Shown: piece after piece, positions 1-9,893 of the stretch
Layout: each line of letters begins with the position of its first letter
How positions within the stretch are numbered: position 1 is the stretch's first letter
Source of the DNA: Sphingomonas zeae
GTDB lineage: Bacteria; Pseudomonadota; Alphaproteobacteria; Sphingomonadales; Sphingomonadaceae
Assembly (NCBI RefSeq): GCF_014197135.1
Contig: NZ_JACIFA010000004.1
Coordinates: 1 to 64,000 of the forward strand
Direction of reading: 5' to 3'
DNA: 64,000 bases
The notes under the pieces: model-generated
Told to the model about the DNA's origin: nothing
What the model saw: the letters and a program-made list of their open reading frames with translations, nothing else
Database searches by the model: none
Translations under genes and position numbers: made by a program

Positions 1-130
1 CCGCTACCTGCCTGAGCCAGTCAGCGGCTTTCAGCGCAGACCAGCCGCCGATTATCTCCGCGCCAGACGCCGACTTCTTCAACACAATCGCCCAATAGCG
101 GACATGGCTTCGGTCGCGTATAAACGCGCA

Positions 131-571
131 ATGACCGCTAAGCTGACATTGCGTTACGAGTTTAGTTCTGATCCCAACGACGATTTTGGCTGGCTAGCGC
201 TAGCGGTCGAAACGGATCGGTTCACCGGTCGCGGCGGATTTTGGGTGCAATGGCAGGACGTTACTGAAATGGCTCCGAAGTTGGACGCCTATCCATTTTC
301 GTCCGAGCACCCGTTCGTAGAGGAATGGGGGCATTGCGACAGCGACGGCTCCAACTATGAAGTTATCGTCGGTATTTCGATTTTGCCTGCGAACAAAACC
401 GGCGACCTAGATGTGATCGTCAAAATAGCGGATCACATCGATACGCGGCGACAATGTCAGGCCGTGTTCCGCGCGAACTACCCTGATACGGCGAATTTCG
501 CGAGCGAGTTGAGGGCGGTGATGGGCAGGCAGCGACATAATGCTGTGCTGCTGGGGCGGAACGTCAGCTAA
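131..571 (+). CDS. hypothetical protein
   Basis: A soluble protein of about 146 residues that I do not recognise. The start is placed at the internal ATG (MTAKLTLRYEF), because the residues before it look like non-coding extension; an alternative ATG lies at 104. The sequence is acidic and aromatic-rich, without signal peptide or membrane segment, and ends NAVLLGRNVS. Base composition is visibly less GC-rich than in genes further right, which fits an accessory segment. It could be an immunity-like or other accessory protein, but nothing in the sequence proves that. No partner gene is visible because the window starts just upstream. Confidence 0.55.
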   Translation: MTAKLTLRYEFSSDPNDDFGWLALAVETDRFTGRGGFWVQWQDVTEMAPKLDAYPFSSEHPFVEEWGHCDSDGSNYEVIVGISILPANKTGDLDVIVKIADHIDTRRQCQAVFRANYPDTANFASELRAVMGRQRHNAVLLGRNVS

Positions 572-577
572 CCACCC

Positions 578-615
578 ATCTCCGCCGTTCCGAGTGGCCG
601 AGCGGCTCGCTCAAG
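578..615. repeat. left part of a split repeat copy
   Basis: These 38 bases closely match 1133-1171 (one base longer there). The rest of the same repeat unit continues at 765-848 after an interruption. The segment ends in CGCTCAAG, which recurs at 765-772. Confidence 0.6.
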
Positions 616-764
616 GCCGACCACCTCCATCCGACCAGTCATACGAGTGCTCATATGACTGGTCGTAGAACCTGCAACTTCCCGCACCGCCCGCGCCCTC
701 GTCAAAGACGATAAGCATCCCCGCTACCGGCGCTACCGCAAGGCGGTCTCCAGACCGCGCTTAC
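616..764. mobile_element. possible small insert within a repeat (MITE-like?)
   Basis: This 149-bp block interrupts a repeat that is continuous at 1133-1247. It is bordered by CGCTCAAG at 608-615 and again at 765-772, like an 8-bp target-site duplication. It holds a perfect 11-bp inverted repeat (633-643 with 654-664) and a 7-bp one (743-749 with 752-758). No terminal inverted repeats or coding sequence are visible, so the mobile-element reading is tentative. Confidence 0.3.
633..664. repeat. perfect 11-bp inverted repeat
   Basis: GACCAGTCATA at 633-643 is followed after 10 bases by its exact reverse complement at 654-664. It could be a stem-loop or a protein-binding site. There is no T-tract after it, so it is not a standard terminator. 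Confidence 0.6.
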
Positions 765-848
765 CGCTCAAGCAGCTAATCCACTTATATGAACGAGCGG
801 CCGCTTTCGGGAAGCGAGAAGGCACGTGCGAACGACCGCTTCTGGGTC
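765..848. repeat. short interspersed repeat, right part of copy 1
   Basis: These 84 bases align without gaps to 1164-1247, and most positions are identical. Both copies contain an ATG (789 and 1188) followed by similar codons (NERPLSG and NERQLSG), so short ORFs that start here are probably repeat-derived rather than real genes. Confidence 0.65.
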
Positions 849-917
849 TCCTCGGCGACAGGGCAGGGCGGCTTCCGTCCAGTTGCGGGCATTCGCTGGC
901 TGAGAGATGATCCGGTT

Positions 918-1115
918 ATGCAGATGGTAAGCTTGCTCATCGCGACAATGGGACTGCTGGTATGCAATCTCGCTTATTGCGGAAAACGCACCATGGCGGA
1001 TGTGCGCCATGCTCGGAAAGCCGAGATAGCATGGGGCGCAATGGCGTTGTCCGGATCGGTCCTTGCTATGGTGTCGATGGTCTGGGCTACGCTCGCCAGT
1101 CTCGCTCATCTTTAA
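918..1115 (+). CDS. possible small two-helix membrane protein
   Basis: A 65-residue ORF with two clear hydrophobic stretches, residues 3-21 and about 38-62, separated by a short basic loop (GKRTMADVRHARK). That is the pattern of a small inner-membrane protein. The frame is open upstream to 789, but that part lies in the interspersed repeat, so the ATG at 918 is preferred. The ribosome-binding site is weak (GAGAGA about 12 bases upstream). No family is recognised. It lies between the two repeat copies, and could be a chance ORF. Confidence 0.4.
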   Translation: MQMVSLLIATMGLLVCNLAYCGKRTMADVRHARKAEIAWGAMALSGSVLAMVSMVWATLASLAHL

Positions 1116-1132
1116 TGGCAGCTATCCGCCCA

Positions 1133-1247
1133 ATCTCCGCTGTTCCAAGTGGCTGAGCGGGGTCGCTCAAGCAGCCGATCCGCTTATATGAACGAGCGGC
1201 AGCTTTCCGGAACCGACAAGGCACGTGTGAACGTCCGTAATTGGGTC
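1133..1247. repeat. short interspersed repeat, continuous copy 2
   Basis: An uninterrupted copy of the unit seen in two pieces at 578-615 and 765-848. The rest of the 1116-1591 stretch holds no convincing gene. It contains an AT-rich tract at about 1385-1430 and then the structured leader described separately. Confidence 0.65.
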
Positions 1248-1425
1248 CTTCAACCCGATCGTGAGCTTCATTTTTACGGAAAACTCTCGCAACCAAACGC
1301 CCGTAGAGGGAGGGCGCAGAACAGACGATCCACCTCCCGCCTCTACAAATATTATCACATCGAGTGTGGGGAAAAATGTGGGATGATTTGCTGTGTTGCT
1401 AAAAAACTTATTTAAATTCAATATT

Positions 1426-1570
1426 TTGTCGGGGAGGTAGACATTCCTCCGTCTCCGCCATGGCGCGCCGCTTCCCGACAATCGGCCTGGCAGATACAGG
1501 AGCGCCATCGCGCGGTCGTGCGTTGCAGTGGCCGGAGTGACGCTTTGGAGAGCGTCGCCGCCGACCGTTG
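1426..1570 (+). promoter_or_regulatory. structured leader upstream of the VIT gene, possible manganese-type riboswitch
   Basis: An AT-rich promoter-like tract precedes a strongly foldable leader. TTGTCGGG (1426-1433) pairs with CCCGACAA (1474-1481). Further on, GACGCT pairs with AGCGTC around a six-base loop, and CGGTCG pairs with CGACCG. The 5' part reads GGGGAGGTAG, which resembles the GGGGAGUAGC start of yybP-ykoY manganese riboswitches. The downstream gene encodes a Fe/Mn-type transporter. The structure is seen; the riboswitch class is inferred and one base departs from the usual motif. Confidence 0.4.
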
Positions 1571-1591
1571 AAGCTGCCGGAGAAACCCCAG

Positions 1592-2302
1592 ATGAGCCAG
1601 ACCACCATCCATGCCATGGGCGAACAGCATCTGGTCCACCGTACCGGCTGGCTGCGCGCCGCCGTGCTGGGGGCCAATGACGGCATCATCTCGGTTTCCA
1701 GCCTGATCGTCGGCGTCGCGGCGGCGCCGGGTGCGACGGCGGGGGCGGTGCTGGTTGCGGGGATTGCTGCGCTGGTCGGTGGCGCGCTGTCGATGGCGGC
1801 GGGGGAATATGTCTCGGTCAGTTCGCAGGCCGATACCGAAGGAGCGGATCTGGCCCGCGAGGCGGCCGAGATCGTCCGCGCGCCGCTGGCCGAAACGCGC
1901 GAGCTGGCCGCCATCTACGAACAGCGCGGGGTGGAAGCAGAGCTGGCGCGGCAGGTGGCCGAGCAGATGATGGCCCATGACGCGCTGGGCGCGCATCGTC
2001 GCGACGAATTGGGTTTGGCCGATGACAGCGGCGCCGATCCGGTGCAGGCGGCGCTGTTTTCTGCCGGCGCGTTCAGCGCGGGCGCCATCCTGCCGGTACT
2101 GACCGCCGCGCTGTCGCCGCGCGCTTGGGTGCTCTATGTGACGCCCGCCACCGCGCTCGTCCTGCTCGCGATGCTGGGGGCGCTGGGCGCGCGAGCGGGC
2201 GGGGCGCCGGTGGGGCGTGGCATGATGCGCGTCGTCCTGCTGGGCGCGCTGGCGATGGGAGTGACGGCGCTGATCGGAACGCTGACCGGTACCGTCGTTT
2301 AA
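1592..2302 (+). CDS. VIT1/CCC1 family metal transporter
   Basis: A 236-residue inner-membrane protein of the VIT1/CCC1 family, whose members move Fe2+ or Mn2+ across membranes. The family signature is present near the N-terminus: GANDGIISVSSLIVG at residues 27-41, followed by a glycine/alanine-rich helix and GEYVSVSSQAD at 71-81. A charged cytosolic segment (about 82-155) rich in Glu and His follows, and three C-terminal helices end the protein. The ATG at 1592 is chosen because GGAG sits about nine bases upstream; a TTG at 1568 is the alternative. Its stop overlaps the stop of the convergent reductase by a few bases. The structured leader before it may sense metal. Confidence 0.9.
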   Translation: MSQTTIHAMGEQHLVHRTGWLRAAVLGANDGIISVSSLIVGVAAAPGATAGAVLVAGIAALVGGALSMAAGEYVSVSSQADTEGADLAREAAEIVRAPLAETRELAAIYEQRGVEAELARQVAEQMMAHDALGAHRRDELGLADDSGADPVQAALFSAGAFSAGAILPVLTAALSPRAWVLYVTPATALVLLAMLGALGARAGGAPVGRGMMRVVLLGALAMGVTALIGTLTGTVV

Positions 2303-2889
2303 TAGGGCGGGGCGACCCGCGCCCGCTGCTCGCGCGCGGCCTGGGTCCACCAGGCGAGATCGTCGGCGAAGCGCGGGAAGCTCCGGGACAGCGCGGCACC
2401 GCCATCGCCGGTCGGCCGCCCTTCGGCATCCAACGTCTGGCCGATGCCACCGAGGGTCAGCGTGCTCGACACCACGACCATGCCCATTTCGCTGAGCGTC
2501 CCATGCCAGGCGACGCTGGCATGCGCCCCCGCCAGCCGCCCGGCCGAATAACTGGCGACGGCGGCGGGACGCCAATACCATTCCTCCAGGAAATGGTCGG
2601 TCAGGTTCTTCAGCCCCGGCTGCTGCCCCCAATTATATTCGCCGGTCACGAAGACGAAGGCGTCGGCGGTGCGGATCTTGGCGGCCAGCACCTCCATCGC
2701 CTCGGGCGCTTCCCCGGCGGGATATTCCTTGTACATCCGGTCGAGCATGGGCAGCCCGACCGCCTTGGCGTCGATCAGTTCGGGTTCGGCACCCCGGTCG
2801 CGAAAGGACCGAACCAGATAATCGGCCAGCCGGATGCCCTGCCGATCGGATCGGTAGGAGCCGTAAAAGATCAATATCCGGTCGGCCAT
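2299..2889 (-). CDS. NADPH-dependent FMN reductase family protein
   Basis: A 196-residue flavodoxin-fold protein of the NADPH-dependent FMN reductase family, likely reducing flavin or quinones in the cytosol. The phosphate-binding loop GSYRSDRQG lies at residues 10-18, and the family loop GEYNWGQQPGLKNLTD follows in the middle. The start is set at MADRILIFYG; eleven residues of upstream frame are unlikely to be translated. The gene converges on the VIT transporter and their 3' ends overlap. The physiological substrate cannot be told from sequence. Confidence 0.85.
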   Translation of the reverse strand: MADRILIFYGSYRSDRQGIRLADYLVRSFRDRGAEPELIDAKAVGLPMLDRMYKEYPAGEAPEAMEVLAAKIRTADAFVFVTGEYNWGQQPGLKNLTDHFLEEWYWRPAAVASYSAGRLAGAHASVAWHGTLSEMGMVVVSSTLTLGGIGQTLDAEGRPTGDGGAALSRSFPRFADDLAWWTQAAREQRARVAPPY

Positions 2890-2969
2890 CTGCATCCCAT
2901 CCTTCGGCTGGTTTCCGCTCAACGCGACGCGGGCGGGGTCGATCCGATCCTAATCGCGCCGCCGCTCGA

Positions 2970-5057
2970 TCATGCTCCGCCGGTGGAGGGCATGCAGGGC
3001 GAGGGATCGGCGATCCAGTCATGCCCGTCGGTCGCGGGCACCGTCTCGCCCCGGCCCACGGCGGGCTTCTTTCCCTTCGGGGCATAGAAGATATAGGCCA
3101 TGCTGTTGTCGAAGGCGGCGATGCGACCATTGTCGCGCTCGGCGGCGGCCGCATCGATCTCGGGCCGTTCGACCCTGGCCCCCCGCACCATGCGGATGGT
3201 GCCGTCGCGCATCTCCCAGGCGCGGCGGTAATGGCGACCGAACATCATCGTGTCGAAGCTGGGCTTGGACGACCATTGCCTCGCCTCGGTGCCTGCGGGC
3301 AGGCGGACGGTGGTGACGTGACAGCTATATTCCGGCTTGGCGTAAAAGGGCACGTCGCGCGGCTGGTCGGCGCTGCGGACGCGGCGGTCGGGCGGGCTGA
3401 AGCCGCCGCCGGGCAGCGCGAACGATCGACCGCCATCATCATCCTTGTCCCAGTCGACCGTGCCGGTCCCCGCGATCGTCAGGATGCTCGCCTGCGCCTT
3501 CTGGTCGAAGCGCCACTGAACATTGTCGATCGCCTGCCAGAAATCGCCGGTCATCTGCTGGCGGAAAGCGTCCAGCATCTGCCCCGGCGTCACTGCCGAG
3601 AACTGCATCTGCTGCTGAAGCCCGGCCACGCCGCGCGTGATGGTGGTCGAGGTGATCCTGGCAGGCTTGTCGAATCCGGCGCGCGCGTCGATGTCGAACA
3701 GCGTCGTATCGTCGGGGACGCTGGCGACCTGCCAGTCCAGCTTTTCCAGCGCTTCTCCCCGTGTCGTCAGCGGCAGCACCCACTGCACCGGAAATACCGG
3801 CCGTGCGGCGGGCGGCACGACGGCGGGCATCGTCCCGTCCAGCCAATAGGTTGCCCCTTCGATATGCGCGCGGACCAGCACATGGTCGAACAGCTGCGGC
3901 CCGGCCAAGCGCTGGTCGAACCCGTCATCCGTGCCGCTGGAATTGATGAGCACCGGCTCCGCCTCTATCCCCAGTTCGCGCAGCAGGGCGAGGAGCAGGG
4001 CGGTCTTGCCCTTGCAGTCGCCATAGCGGCGCTGCCACGTCTCGTCGGCGGAGGCGGGGGTCAGGTTGCCCCCGTTCAGCCCGACATAGATATAGCGGAC
4101 ATCCTGCTGGACGAGCTTCAACGCGGCGGCTGCGCGGTCGAGCGGCCTGCCATGCGCCGCAGCGATCTTCGCCGCTTCCTGACGCAGCGGAGAGGCCGGG
4201 GGGAGCGCCGCCGCCTTGACATAGAGGGGGGCGAAGTGGCGTGATACCGAGGGCCAGTCGCCGAAATCGCTATATTCCACGATCCGCTGCCACTGGTAGC
4301 GCGGCGGCGCGTCCTTAGGCGGGGTGAGCGTCGCGGGGTTGTCGAAGTCGAAATCCACGCCATTGGCTTGGGGCTTGAGCGCGGCGGTCATGTCCGGGCT
4401 GATCTTCAGCTGCGGCTTTTGCCCGGCATCCCAGTTCAGCCCCAGATGATAGCGGCCCGGCGCGGGGCTGGCGGCCAGGACCAGCAGCCCCGATGCCTGG
4501 CCGCCCATCGTCGGGTCCTTGGAGAAGGTCGTCCATTCGACGTCCAGCTCGTCGCCGACCCGCAGGTCGGGCACGCGCAGCACGGCGGTCAGCGTGCCGT
4601 CGAGCATCGCCTCTTCCAGCTTGTCCTCGCGGCGCAACACCTCGAACGCGGCGGCCTTCATCACGTCGATCGTCTGGCCGTCGCGCAGGACATGGATGCC
4701 ATGCACGATCGGTGGCCCCGCCGCCGGGTCCCAGGCGATGGCGATATTGCCGATCTGAAGCGCGTTGGATTGCAGGATCCTGACCTGATAGCCCATATAT
4801 TGGGCCTGCCCCTGGTCGGTGATGTGCGCCACGACGTCCTGGCGGCGCATGAAGAGCGGCCCGCCGACATTGTCGGGCACCGTTAGCGGCGCCGAGCGCG
4901 TGACCCAGGCAGGCGTCGGCCCGGTTATCGGGCCGCGCTCCGCCTCCGCAGGCTGACCCGCCGCTTTTCCGGTCTGCGTGCGCCCGGTCTGTGCCTCGGC
5001 GCCTCCGGCCGCCAGCACCGACACCAAGGCGAACGCCATCACTCCACGCACCGTCAT
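2970..5057 (-). CDS. exported DUF3857 / transglutaminase-like protein
   Basis: A 695-residue exported protein. A signal peptide (about residues 1-22, cleaved near AEAQ) is followed by a DUF3857 beta-rich region (about 65-260) and a transglutaminase-like core. The catalytic triad is visible: Cys348 in RYGDCKGKT, His392 in DHVLVRAH, and Asp407 in YWLDGT. A long C-terminal beta-rich part follows. The start has a strong GGAGG ribosome-binding site a few bases upstream, so the ATG at 5057 is firm. Proteins of this build occur widely in Bacteroidetes and Proteobacteria in the periplasm; their substrates are unknown. It is divergent from pncB, with about 125 bases between for both promoters. Confidence 0.85.
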   Translation of the reverse strand: MTVRGVMAFALVSVLAAGGAEAQTGRTQTGKAAGQPAEAERGPITGPTPAWVTRSAPLTVPDNVGGPLFMRRQDVVAHITDQGQAQYMGYQVRILQSNALQIGNIAIAWDPAAGPPIVHGIHVLRDGQTIDVMKAAAFEVLRREDKLEEAMLDGTLTAVLRVPDLRVGDELDVEWTTFSKDPTMGGQASGLLVLAASPAPGRYHLGLNWDAGQKPQLKISPDMTAALKPQANGVDFDFDNPATLTPPKDAPPRYQWQRIVEYSDFGDWPSVSRHFAPLYVKAAALPPASPLRQEAAKIAAAHGRPLDRAAAALKLVQQDVRYIYVGLNGGNLTPASADETWQRRYGDCKGKTALLLALLRELGIEAEPVLINSSGTDDGFDQRLAGPQLFDHVLVRAHIEGATYWLDGTMPAVVPPAARPVFPVQWVLPLTTRGEALEKLDWQVASVPDDTTLFDIDARAGFDKPARITSTTITRGVAGLQQQMQFSAVTPGQMLDAFRQQMTGDFWQAIDNVQWRFDQKAQASILTIAGTGTVDWDKDDDGGRSFALPGGGFSPPDRRVRSADQPRDVPFYAKPEYSCHVTTVRLPAGTEARQWSSKPSFDTMMFGRHYRRAWEMRDGTIRMVRGARVERPEIDAAAAERDNGRIAAFDNSMAYIFYAPKGKKPAVGRGETVPATDGHDWIADPSPCMPSTGGA

Positions 5058-5181
5058 AGTCCCCCCTCCTCCCCGGAAGGCGGCCATAGTGGCAAAAAGG
5101 AACGGCGGTGCAAAGCGCGGTGCGCTTGCCCCTGCGCGGGTGATGGTGCATCGCCTGCCGTCCACGGCCCAGGGAGCATCC

Positions 5182-6486
5182 ATGCCCGTCACCGACATCG
5201 CCACCCGCGTCTATAATCACGGCTGGCGGCTCGATCCGGTCGTGCGCAGCCTGCTCGATACCGATTTCTACAAGCTGCTGATGCTCCAGATGATCCGGCG
5301 ACTTCACCCGGACGTGACGGCGACCTTCTCGCTCATCAACCGCAGCACGCATGTTCGGCTGGCCGAGGTGATCGACGAGGCCGAGCTTCGCGAACAGCTC
5401 GACCATGCGCGCTCGCTGCGGTTCGGCAAGAAGGAGCTGATCTGGCTGGCGGGCAACAGCTTCTATGGCAAGCAGCGGATGTTCTCGCCCGAGTTTCTCG
5501 ACTGGCTCGTGCATTTCCAGCTGCCCGATTACGAGCTGCGCACGGTCGACGGGCAGTTCGAGCTGCATTTCGACGGCCCCTGGGCCGAGACGACGATGTG
5601 GGAAATCCCCGCGCTCGCCATCGTCAACGAACTGCGCTCGCGCGCCGCGCTGAAGGGCAAGGGGCGGTTCGAACTCGATATCCTCTATGCGCGCGCCAAG
5701 GCCAAGCTGTGGAACAAGGTCGAACGCTTGCGCGAGTTGCCCGATCTGGTTCTTTCCGATTTCGGGACGCGGCGGCGGCATGGCTTCCTGTGGCAGCGCT
5801 GGTGCGTCGAGGCGTTGAAGGAAGGGCTGGGGGATCGGTTCATCGGTTCGTCCAACGTGCTGCTGGCGATGGACAACGATCTGGAGGCGATCGGCACCAA
5901 CGCGCATGAACTGCCGATGGTGATGGCTGCGCTCGCCCCCGACGACGCGGGCGTCGCGGCGGCGCCGTACCGGGTGCTGGAGGAGTGGCAGGCGCTGTAT
6001 GACGGCAATCTGCTGATCGCGCTGCCCGATGCGTTCGGGACCACCGCCTTCCTGCGCGACGCGCCCGACTGGCTCGGCGACTGGACCGGCTTTCGCCCCG
6101 ATTCCATGCCGCCGATCGAGGGGGGTGAACAGATCATCGCCTGGTGGCAGGCCCATGGTCGCGATCCGCGCCAAAAGCTGCTGATCTTTTCCGATGGGAT
6201 GGACGTCGACAGCATCGAGGCGACCTATCGCCATTTCCACGGCCGGGTGCGGATGAGCTTCGGCTGGGGCACCAACCTGACCAATGATTTTCGTGACTGC
6301 GATCCGGCGGGCGCGGCCGGGTTGGAGCCGATCTCGCTGGTCGCCAAGGTCATCAGCGCCGATGGGCATCCGGCGGTCAAACTCTCCGACAATCCCGCCA
6401 AGGCGACGGGCGAGCCATCGGAGATCCAGCGCTATCTGCGCATCTTCGGCGAGGACGGACGCCAGGCCAAGGCGGTGAGTGTGTGA
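5182..6486 (+). CDS. pncB: nicotinate phosphoribosyltransferase
   Basis: A 434-residue enzyme that joins nicotinate to PRPP with ATP use, giving nicotinate mononucleotide for NAD salvage in the cytosol. Visible family marks are DTDFYKLLM at residues 26-34, SDFGTRRRH at 192-200 (phosphate and substrate binding), GTNAHE at 238-243 with the His that becomes phosphorylated, and [11 protein letters not shown] later. The ATG at 5182 is preceded by AGGGAGC. It is transcribed alone; a hairpin follows the stop codon at 6492-6516. Length is normal for the PncB branch. Confidence 0.95.
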   Translation: MPVTDIATRVYNHGWRLDPVVRSLLDTDFYKLLMLQMIRRLHPDVTATFSLINRSTHVRLAEVIDEAELREQLDHARSLRFGKKELIWLAGNSFYGKQRMFSPEFLDWLVHFQLPDYELRTVDGQFELHFDGPWAETTMWEIPALAIVNELRSRAALKGKGRFELDILYARAKAKLWNKVERLRELPDLVLSDFGTRRRHGFLWQRWCVEALKEGLGDRFIGSSNVLLAMDNDLEAIGTNAHELPMVMAALAPDDAGVAAAPYRVLEEWQALYDGNLLIALPDAFGTTAFLRDAPDWLGDWTGFRPDSMPPIEGGEQIIAWWQAHGRDPRQKLLIFSDGMDVDSIEATYRHFHGRVRMSFGWGTNLTNDFRDCDPAGAAGLEPISLVAKVISADGHPAVKLSDNPAKATGEPSEIQRYLRIFGEDGRQAKAVSV

Positions 6487-6491
6487 GCTTT

Positions 6492-6516
6492 ATTCCTCCC
6501 CTTGCAGGGGAGGAAT
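6492..6516. repeat. 10-bp inverted repeat after pncB
   Basis: ATTCCTCCCC at 6492-6501 pairs with GGGGAGGAAT at 6507-6516 over the loop TTGCA. It belongs to the GC-rich palindrome class scattered through this window. It could end transcription of pncB, but there is no T-tract. Confidence 0.6.
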
Positions 6517-6581
6517 TGGGAAAGACATGACGTGAGGGGATGTTTCGGATAGCCTCGCCGACAGGAACCCGAGGAGAGATC

Positions 6582-7088
6582 ATGCCGAAGATCGGCCTTG
6601 TGCTTGCCTTGTTGTGTGCGGCGACGTCCGCCCATGCCAAGGGGGCCGACACCTATAGCTGGGGCAAGCCCGGCGCGTCGCGCGAGGCGTTTGACGGGGG
6701 CAGCCGCGCCTGCATGTTGCAAGCTGCCCGGCGCGATGTGACCGGCGATGGGTCGACGCAACGTTACGTGCGCGGCGCGCGTGTGCTGGAGCGCGAAGCC
6801 AATACGCCCCCGAGAGTCCCAACCGACGACATCTTCACCCAGAGCGAAAGGCAGGTGCTGCTTCGCCGGATGTACAATCCCGACAAACAGGTCGATGCAC
6901 TCCAGACCACGTTGCAATCCGAAGTCGACCAGTGCCTCGTCAAGGCGGGCTATGTCCGCTTCACGCTGACCCGCGAACAGGCGCGGACGCTCAAGCGCTA
7001 TCGCCCCGGCACCGAGCAGCGCAAAGCCTATCTCTATGCGCTGGGCAGCGACGCCGGAATCGTCGAGGCGCAGAAAGTCGCCAACTGA
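6582..7088 (+). CDS. small exported hypothetical protein
   Basis: A 168-residue protein with a typical signal peptide (MPKIGLVLALLCAATSAHA, cleaved before KGAD). The mature part is basic and mostly helical, with two cysteines (CMLQAA and QCLVKAG) that could form a disulfide in the periplasm. The ATG at 6582 follows GAGGAG closely and is preferred over upstream frame. No family is recognised and no catalytic motif is seen. It stands alone between pncB and the oxidoreductase gene. Confidence 0.75.
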   Translation: MPKIGLVLALLCAATSAHAKGADTYSWGKPGASREAFDGGSRACMLQAARRDVTGDGSTQRYVRGARVLEREANTPPRVPTDDIFTQSERQVLLRRMYNPDKQVDALQTTLQSEVDQCLVKAGYVRFTLTREQARTLKRYRPGTEQRKAYLYALGSDAGIVEAQKVAN

Positions 7089-7182
7089 CCTTTGCGGCAC
7101 CCTTGCCAGCATTGGATGGTGTCGTTCATGATAACCCTCTGATCGAACGGGCAAACGTGCCTGGCGAACACGGGAGAGCATC

Positions 7183-8277
<1,095 letters not shown>

Positions 8278-8287
8278 CCGCCTCGAC

Positions 8288-8312
8288 CGCCCCTGTCATT
8301 ACCGCAGGGGCG
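8288..8312. terminator. hairpin between convergent genes
   Basis: CGCCCCTG (8288-8295) pairs with CAGGGGCG (8305-8312) over a nine-base loop. It lies just past the oxidoreductase stop and overlaps the end of the DUF4383 gene. It may serve both as an attenuating terminator; there is no clear T-run. Confidence 0.45.
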
Positions 8313-8718
8313 TATCGGTGACGGCCTCGCGATGGACAAAACCGAAATAACCCGCGACCAGGGCCAGCAGCGCGTGCAGCCATATGTCGTTGCCATAAAG
8401 CGGCACCAGTCCAAAAGTCGTGGCGGTCAGCGGGATCAGGCCCATCACCGTCAGCACGGCATAGATAATCGCCACACCCTTGGCATAGCCGAAGGCGGCG
8501 GTCACGCTGCGCGCCGCCAGTACGCCCCACAGGCCGAAGGCAAGGTGGACCAGATTGTGCAGGATATTCACCGGAAACAATCCCAGCGCCAGCCGGGACG
8601 AGGCGGTGACGCTGACCCCCGGATGGGCATGGGTGGGCGAAAGGCCGGGCACGAAGCCGGCGGCGCCCGCGACGAGAAAGACGATACCGAAGACCGTCGC
8701 AAAGGCTCTGGCCGACAT
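8299..8718 (-). CDS. DUF4383 membrane protein
   Basis: A 139-residue protein with four hydrophobic segments (about residues 5-25, 45-70, 78-100 and 108-128), matching the DUF4383 family of small integral membrane proteins. The order of conserved parts fits: VSVTASSRLALGLFPVNILHNLVHLAFGLWG is split by a short loop from the later helices. Its role is unknown. AGGAG precedes the ATG at 8718. It converges with the oxidoreductase and is divergent from the MBL hydrolase gene. Confidence 0.85.
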   Translation of the reverse strand: MSARAFATVFGIVFLVAGAAGFVPGLSPTHAHPGVSVTASSRLALGLFPVNILHNLVHLAFGLWGVLAARSVTAAFGYAKGVAIIYAVLTVMGLIPLTATTFGLVPLYGNDIWLHALLALVAGYFGFVHREAVTDTPLR

Positions 8719-8858
8719 GGCGTTGCTCCTGTGGCGTTGCCGTCCCAGCGTATCGGACGGGCGGCTTGTTCCCCGATTCTGATCCAGATGTATCTGTTTA
8801 ACCGATTGTAAGAAAAAGAAATAAGGAACCGTGCGTCGTTTCGCCCGGTTGAGGTGCC

Positions 8859-9713
8859 ATGCGGATTCACCATCTCAACTGCGGTACCGACTGCCCGCTG
8901 GGCGGGGCGCTTTTCGACGGCCGCAGCCGGGGGCCGATCGGCCAACTCGTCTGCCATTGCCTGCTGATCGAAACCGACACGAATGGGCTGGTACTGGTCG
9001 ATACCGGCTTTGGCCTGCGCGACGTGGCGCATCCTCATCGTCGCCCCGATCCGCGCATCCCGCTCGCCTGGCGCGCCATGCTCAACATCCGACTGCGCGA
9101 GGAGGAAACCGCGATCCGCCAGATCGAGGCGCTGGGCTATACCGCGCGGGATGTTCGGCATATCGTGCTGACCCATCTCGACTTCGATCATGCTGGCGGG
9201 CTGGAGGATTTCCCCGACGCCACCGTCCATGTCATGCGCCGCGAATATGACGATGCGACCGGCCCCCATAGGGGAGTCGTCGCGCGCAATCGCTGGCGCG
9301 CGCCGCAGTGGAACGAGGTCGATCGCTGGTGCCGCTATGGCGCGAGTGGGGAATCCTGGTTCGGCTTCGATGTGGTGCGCGATCTGGACGGGTTGCCGCC
9401 CGAAATCCTGATGGTGCCGCTGCCCGGCCACACATGGGGCCATGCCGGGGTTGCGATCCGCCAGCCGGGCGGGCGCTGGCTACTCCATGCGGGCGACGCC
9501 TATTTCTACCGTGGCGAGATGCGGAGCGCCCGGCGCCACTGCACGCCGGGCCTGCGCGCCTATCAGCGGTTGATGGAGGTCGATGCGACCGCACGCATGG
9601 CCAACCAGGCGCGGCTGCGCGCGCTTTCGGTCGAACGGCGCGAGAGCGTCACCATCGCATGCGCGCATGACCCGGTGGAATGGGAACGCTGCCGCGACGG
9701 AAATCCGCTTTAG
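8859..9713 (+). CDS. MBL-fold metallo-hydrolase
   Basis: A 284-residue metallo-beta-lactamase-fold hydrolase. The metal-binding motif THLDFDHAGG spans residues 105-114, with H106, D108, D110 and H111. A later His in PLPGHTWGH, Asp in HAGDAYFY and His in ACAHDP complete the dinuclear site. The layout resembles the AHL-lactonase-like branch, so the substrate may be a lactone or ester, but the family is broad. GAGG precedes the ATG at 8859. No operon partner is evident. Confidence 0.85.
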   Translation: MRIHHLNCGTDCPLGGALFDGRSRGPIGQLVCHCLLIETDTNGLVLVDTGFGLRDVAHPHRRPDPRIPLAWRAMLNIRLREEETAIRQIEALGYTARDVRHIVLTHLDFDHAGGLEDFPDATVHVMRREYDDATGPHRGVVARNRWRAPQWNEVDRWCRYGASGESWFGFDVVRDLDGLPPEILMVPLPGHTWGHAGVAIRQPGGRWLLHAGDAYFYRGEMRSARRHCTPGLRAYQRLMEVDATARMANQARLRALSVERRESVTIACAHDPVEWERCRDGNPL

Positions 9714-9719
9714 CGAAAT

Positions 9720-9735
9720 CCTCCCGCGGGGGAGG
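9720..9735. repeat. short GC-rich palindrome
   Basis: CCTCCC, a short loop and GGGAGG form a compact hairpin just after the MBL gene. It resembles the ends of the longer CTCCCC repeats elsewhere in the window. Confidence 0.4.
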
Positions 9736-9893
9736 GGGGCCAGGGAGGAACCGCGTCAAAAGGTGCCTTGTGTGGCAAGCCCCCCGCGGCCGGGGACGAA
9801 TGCCCGCATTTCAAGAATGTCAGCCGCACGTCATCTTGGCCCGTGTGTCGCGTTGATATGCTCGCCCCCTGAAGCTGGCATGGGGATGGTGGC

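Noticed and set aside
588..616. GTGGCCGAGCGG resembles the D-arm of serine or leucine tRNAs
   Set aside because: No matching acceptor stem, anticodon arm or T-arm follows, and the related copy at 1140-1171 has changes that would break the fold.
789..917. Use of ATG 789 as the start of the small membrane ORF
   Set aside because: That segment is part of an interspersed repeat also found at 1164-1247, so the sequence there is not specific to the gene.
1408..1914. Minus-strand frames opposite the VIT gene and its leader
   Set aside because: They are Ala/Arg/Ser-rich shadows of the VIT gene and have no ribosome-binding site or domain.
4315..6369. Long minus-strand open frame across pncB and the DUF3857 gene
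   Set aside because: It overlaps two well-supported genes and has low-complexity Arg/Ala/Gly composition without domains.
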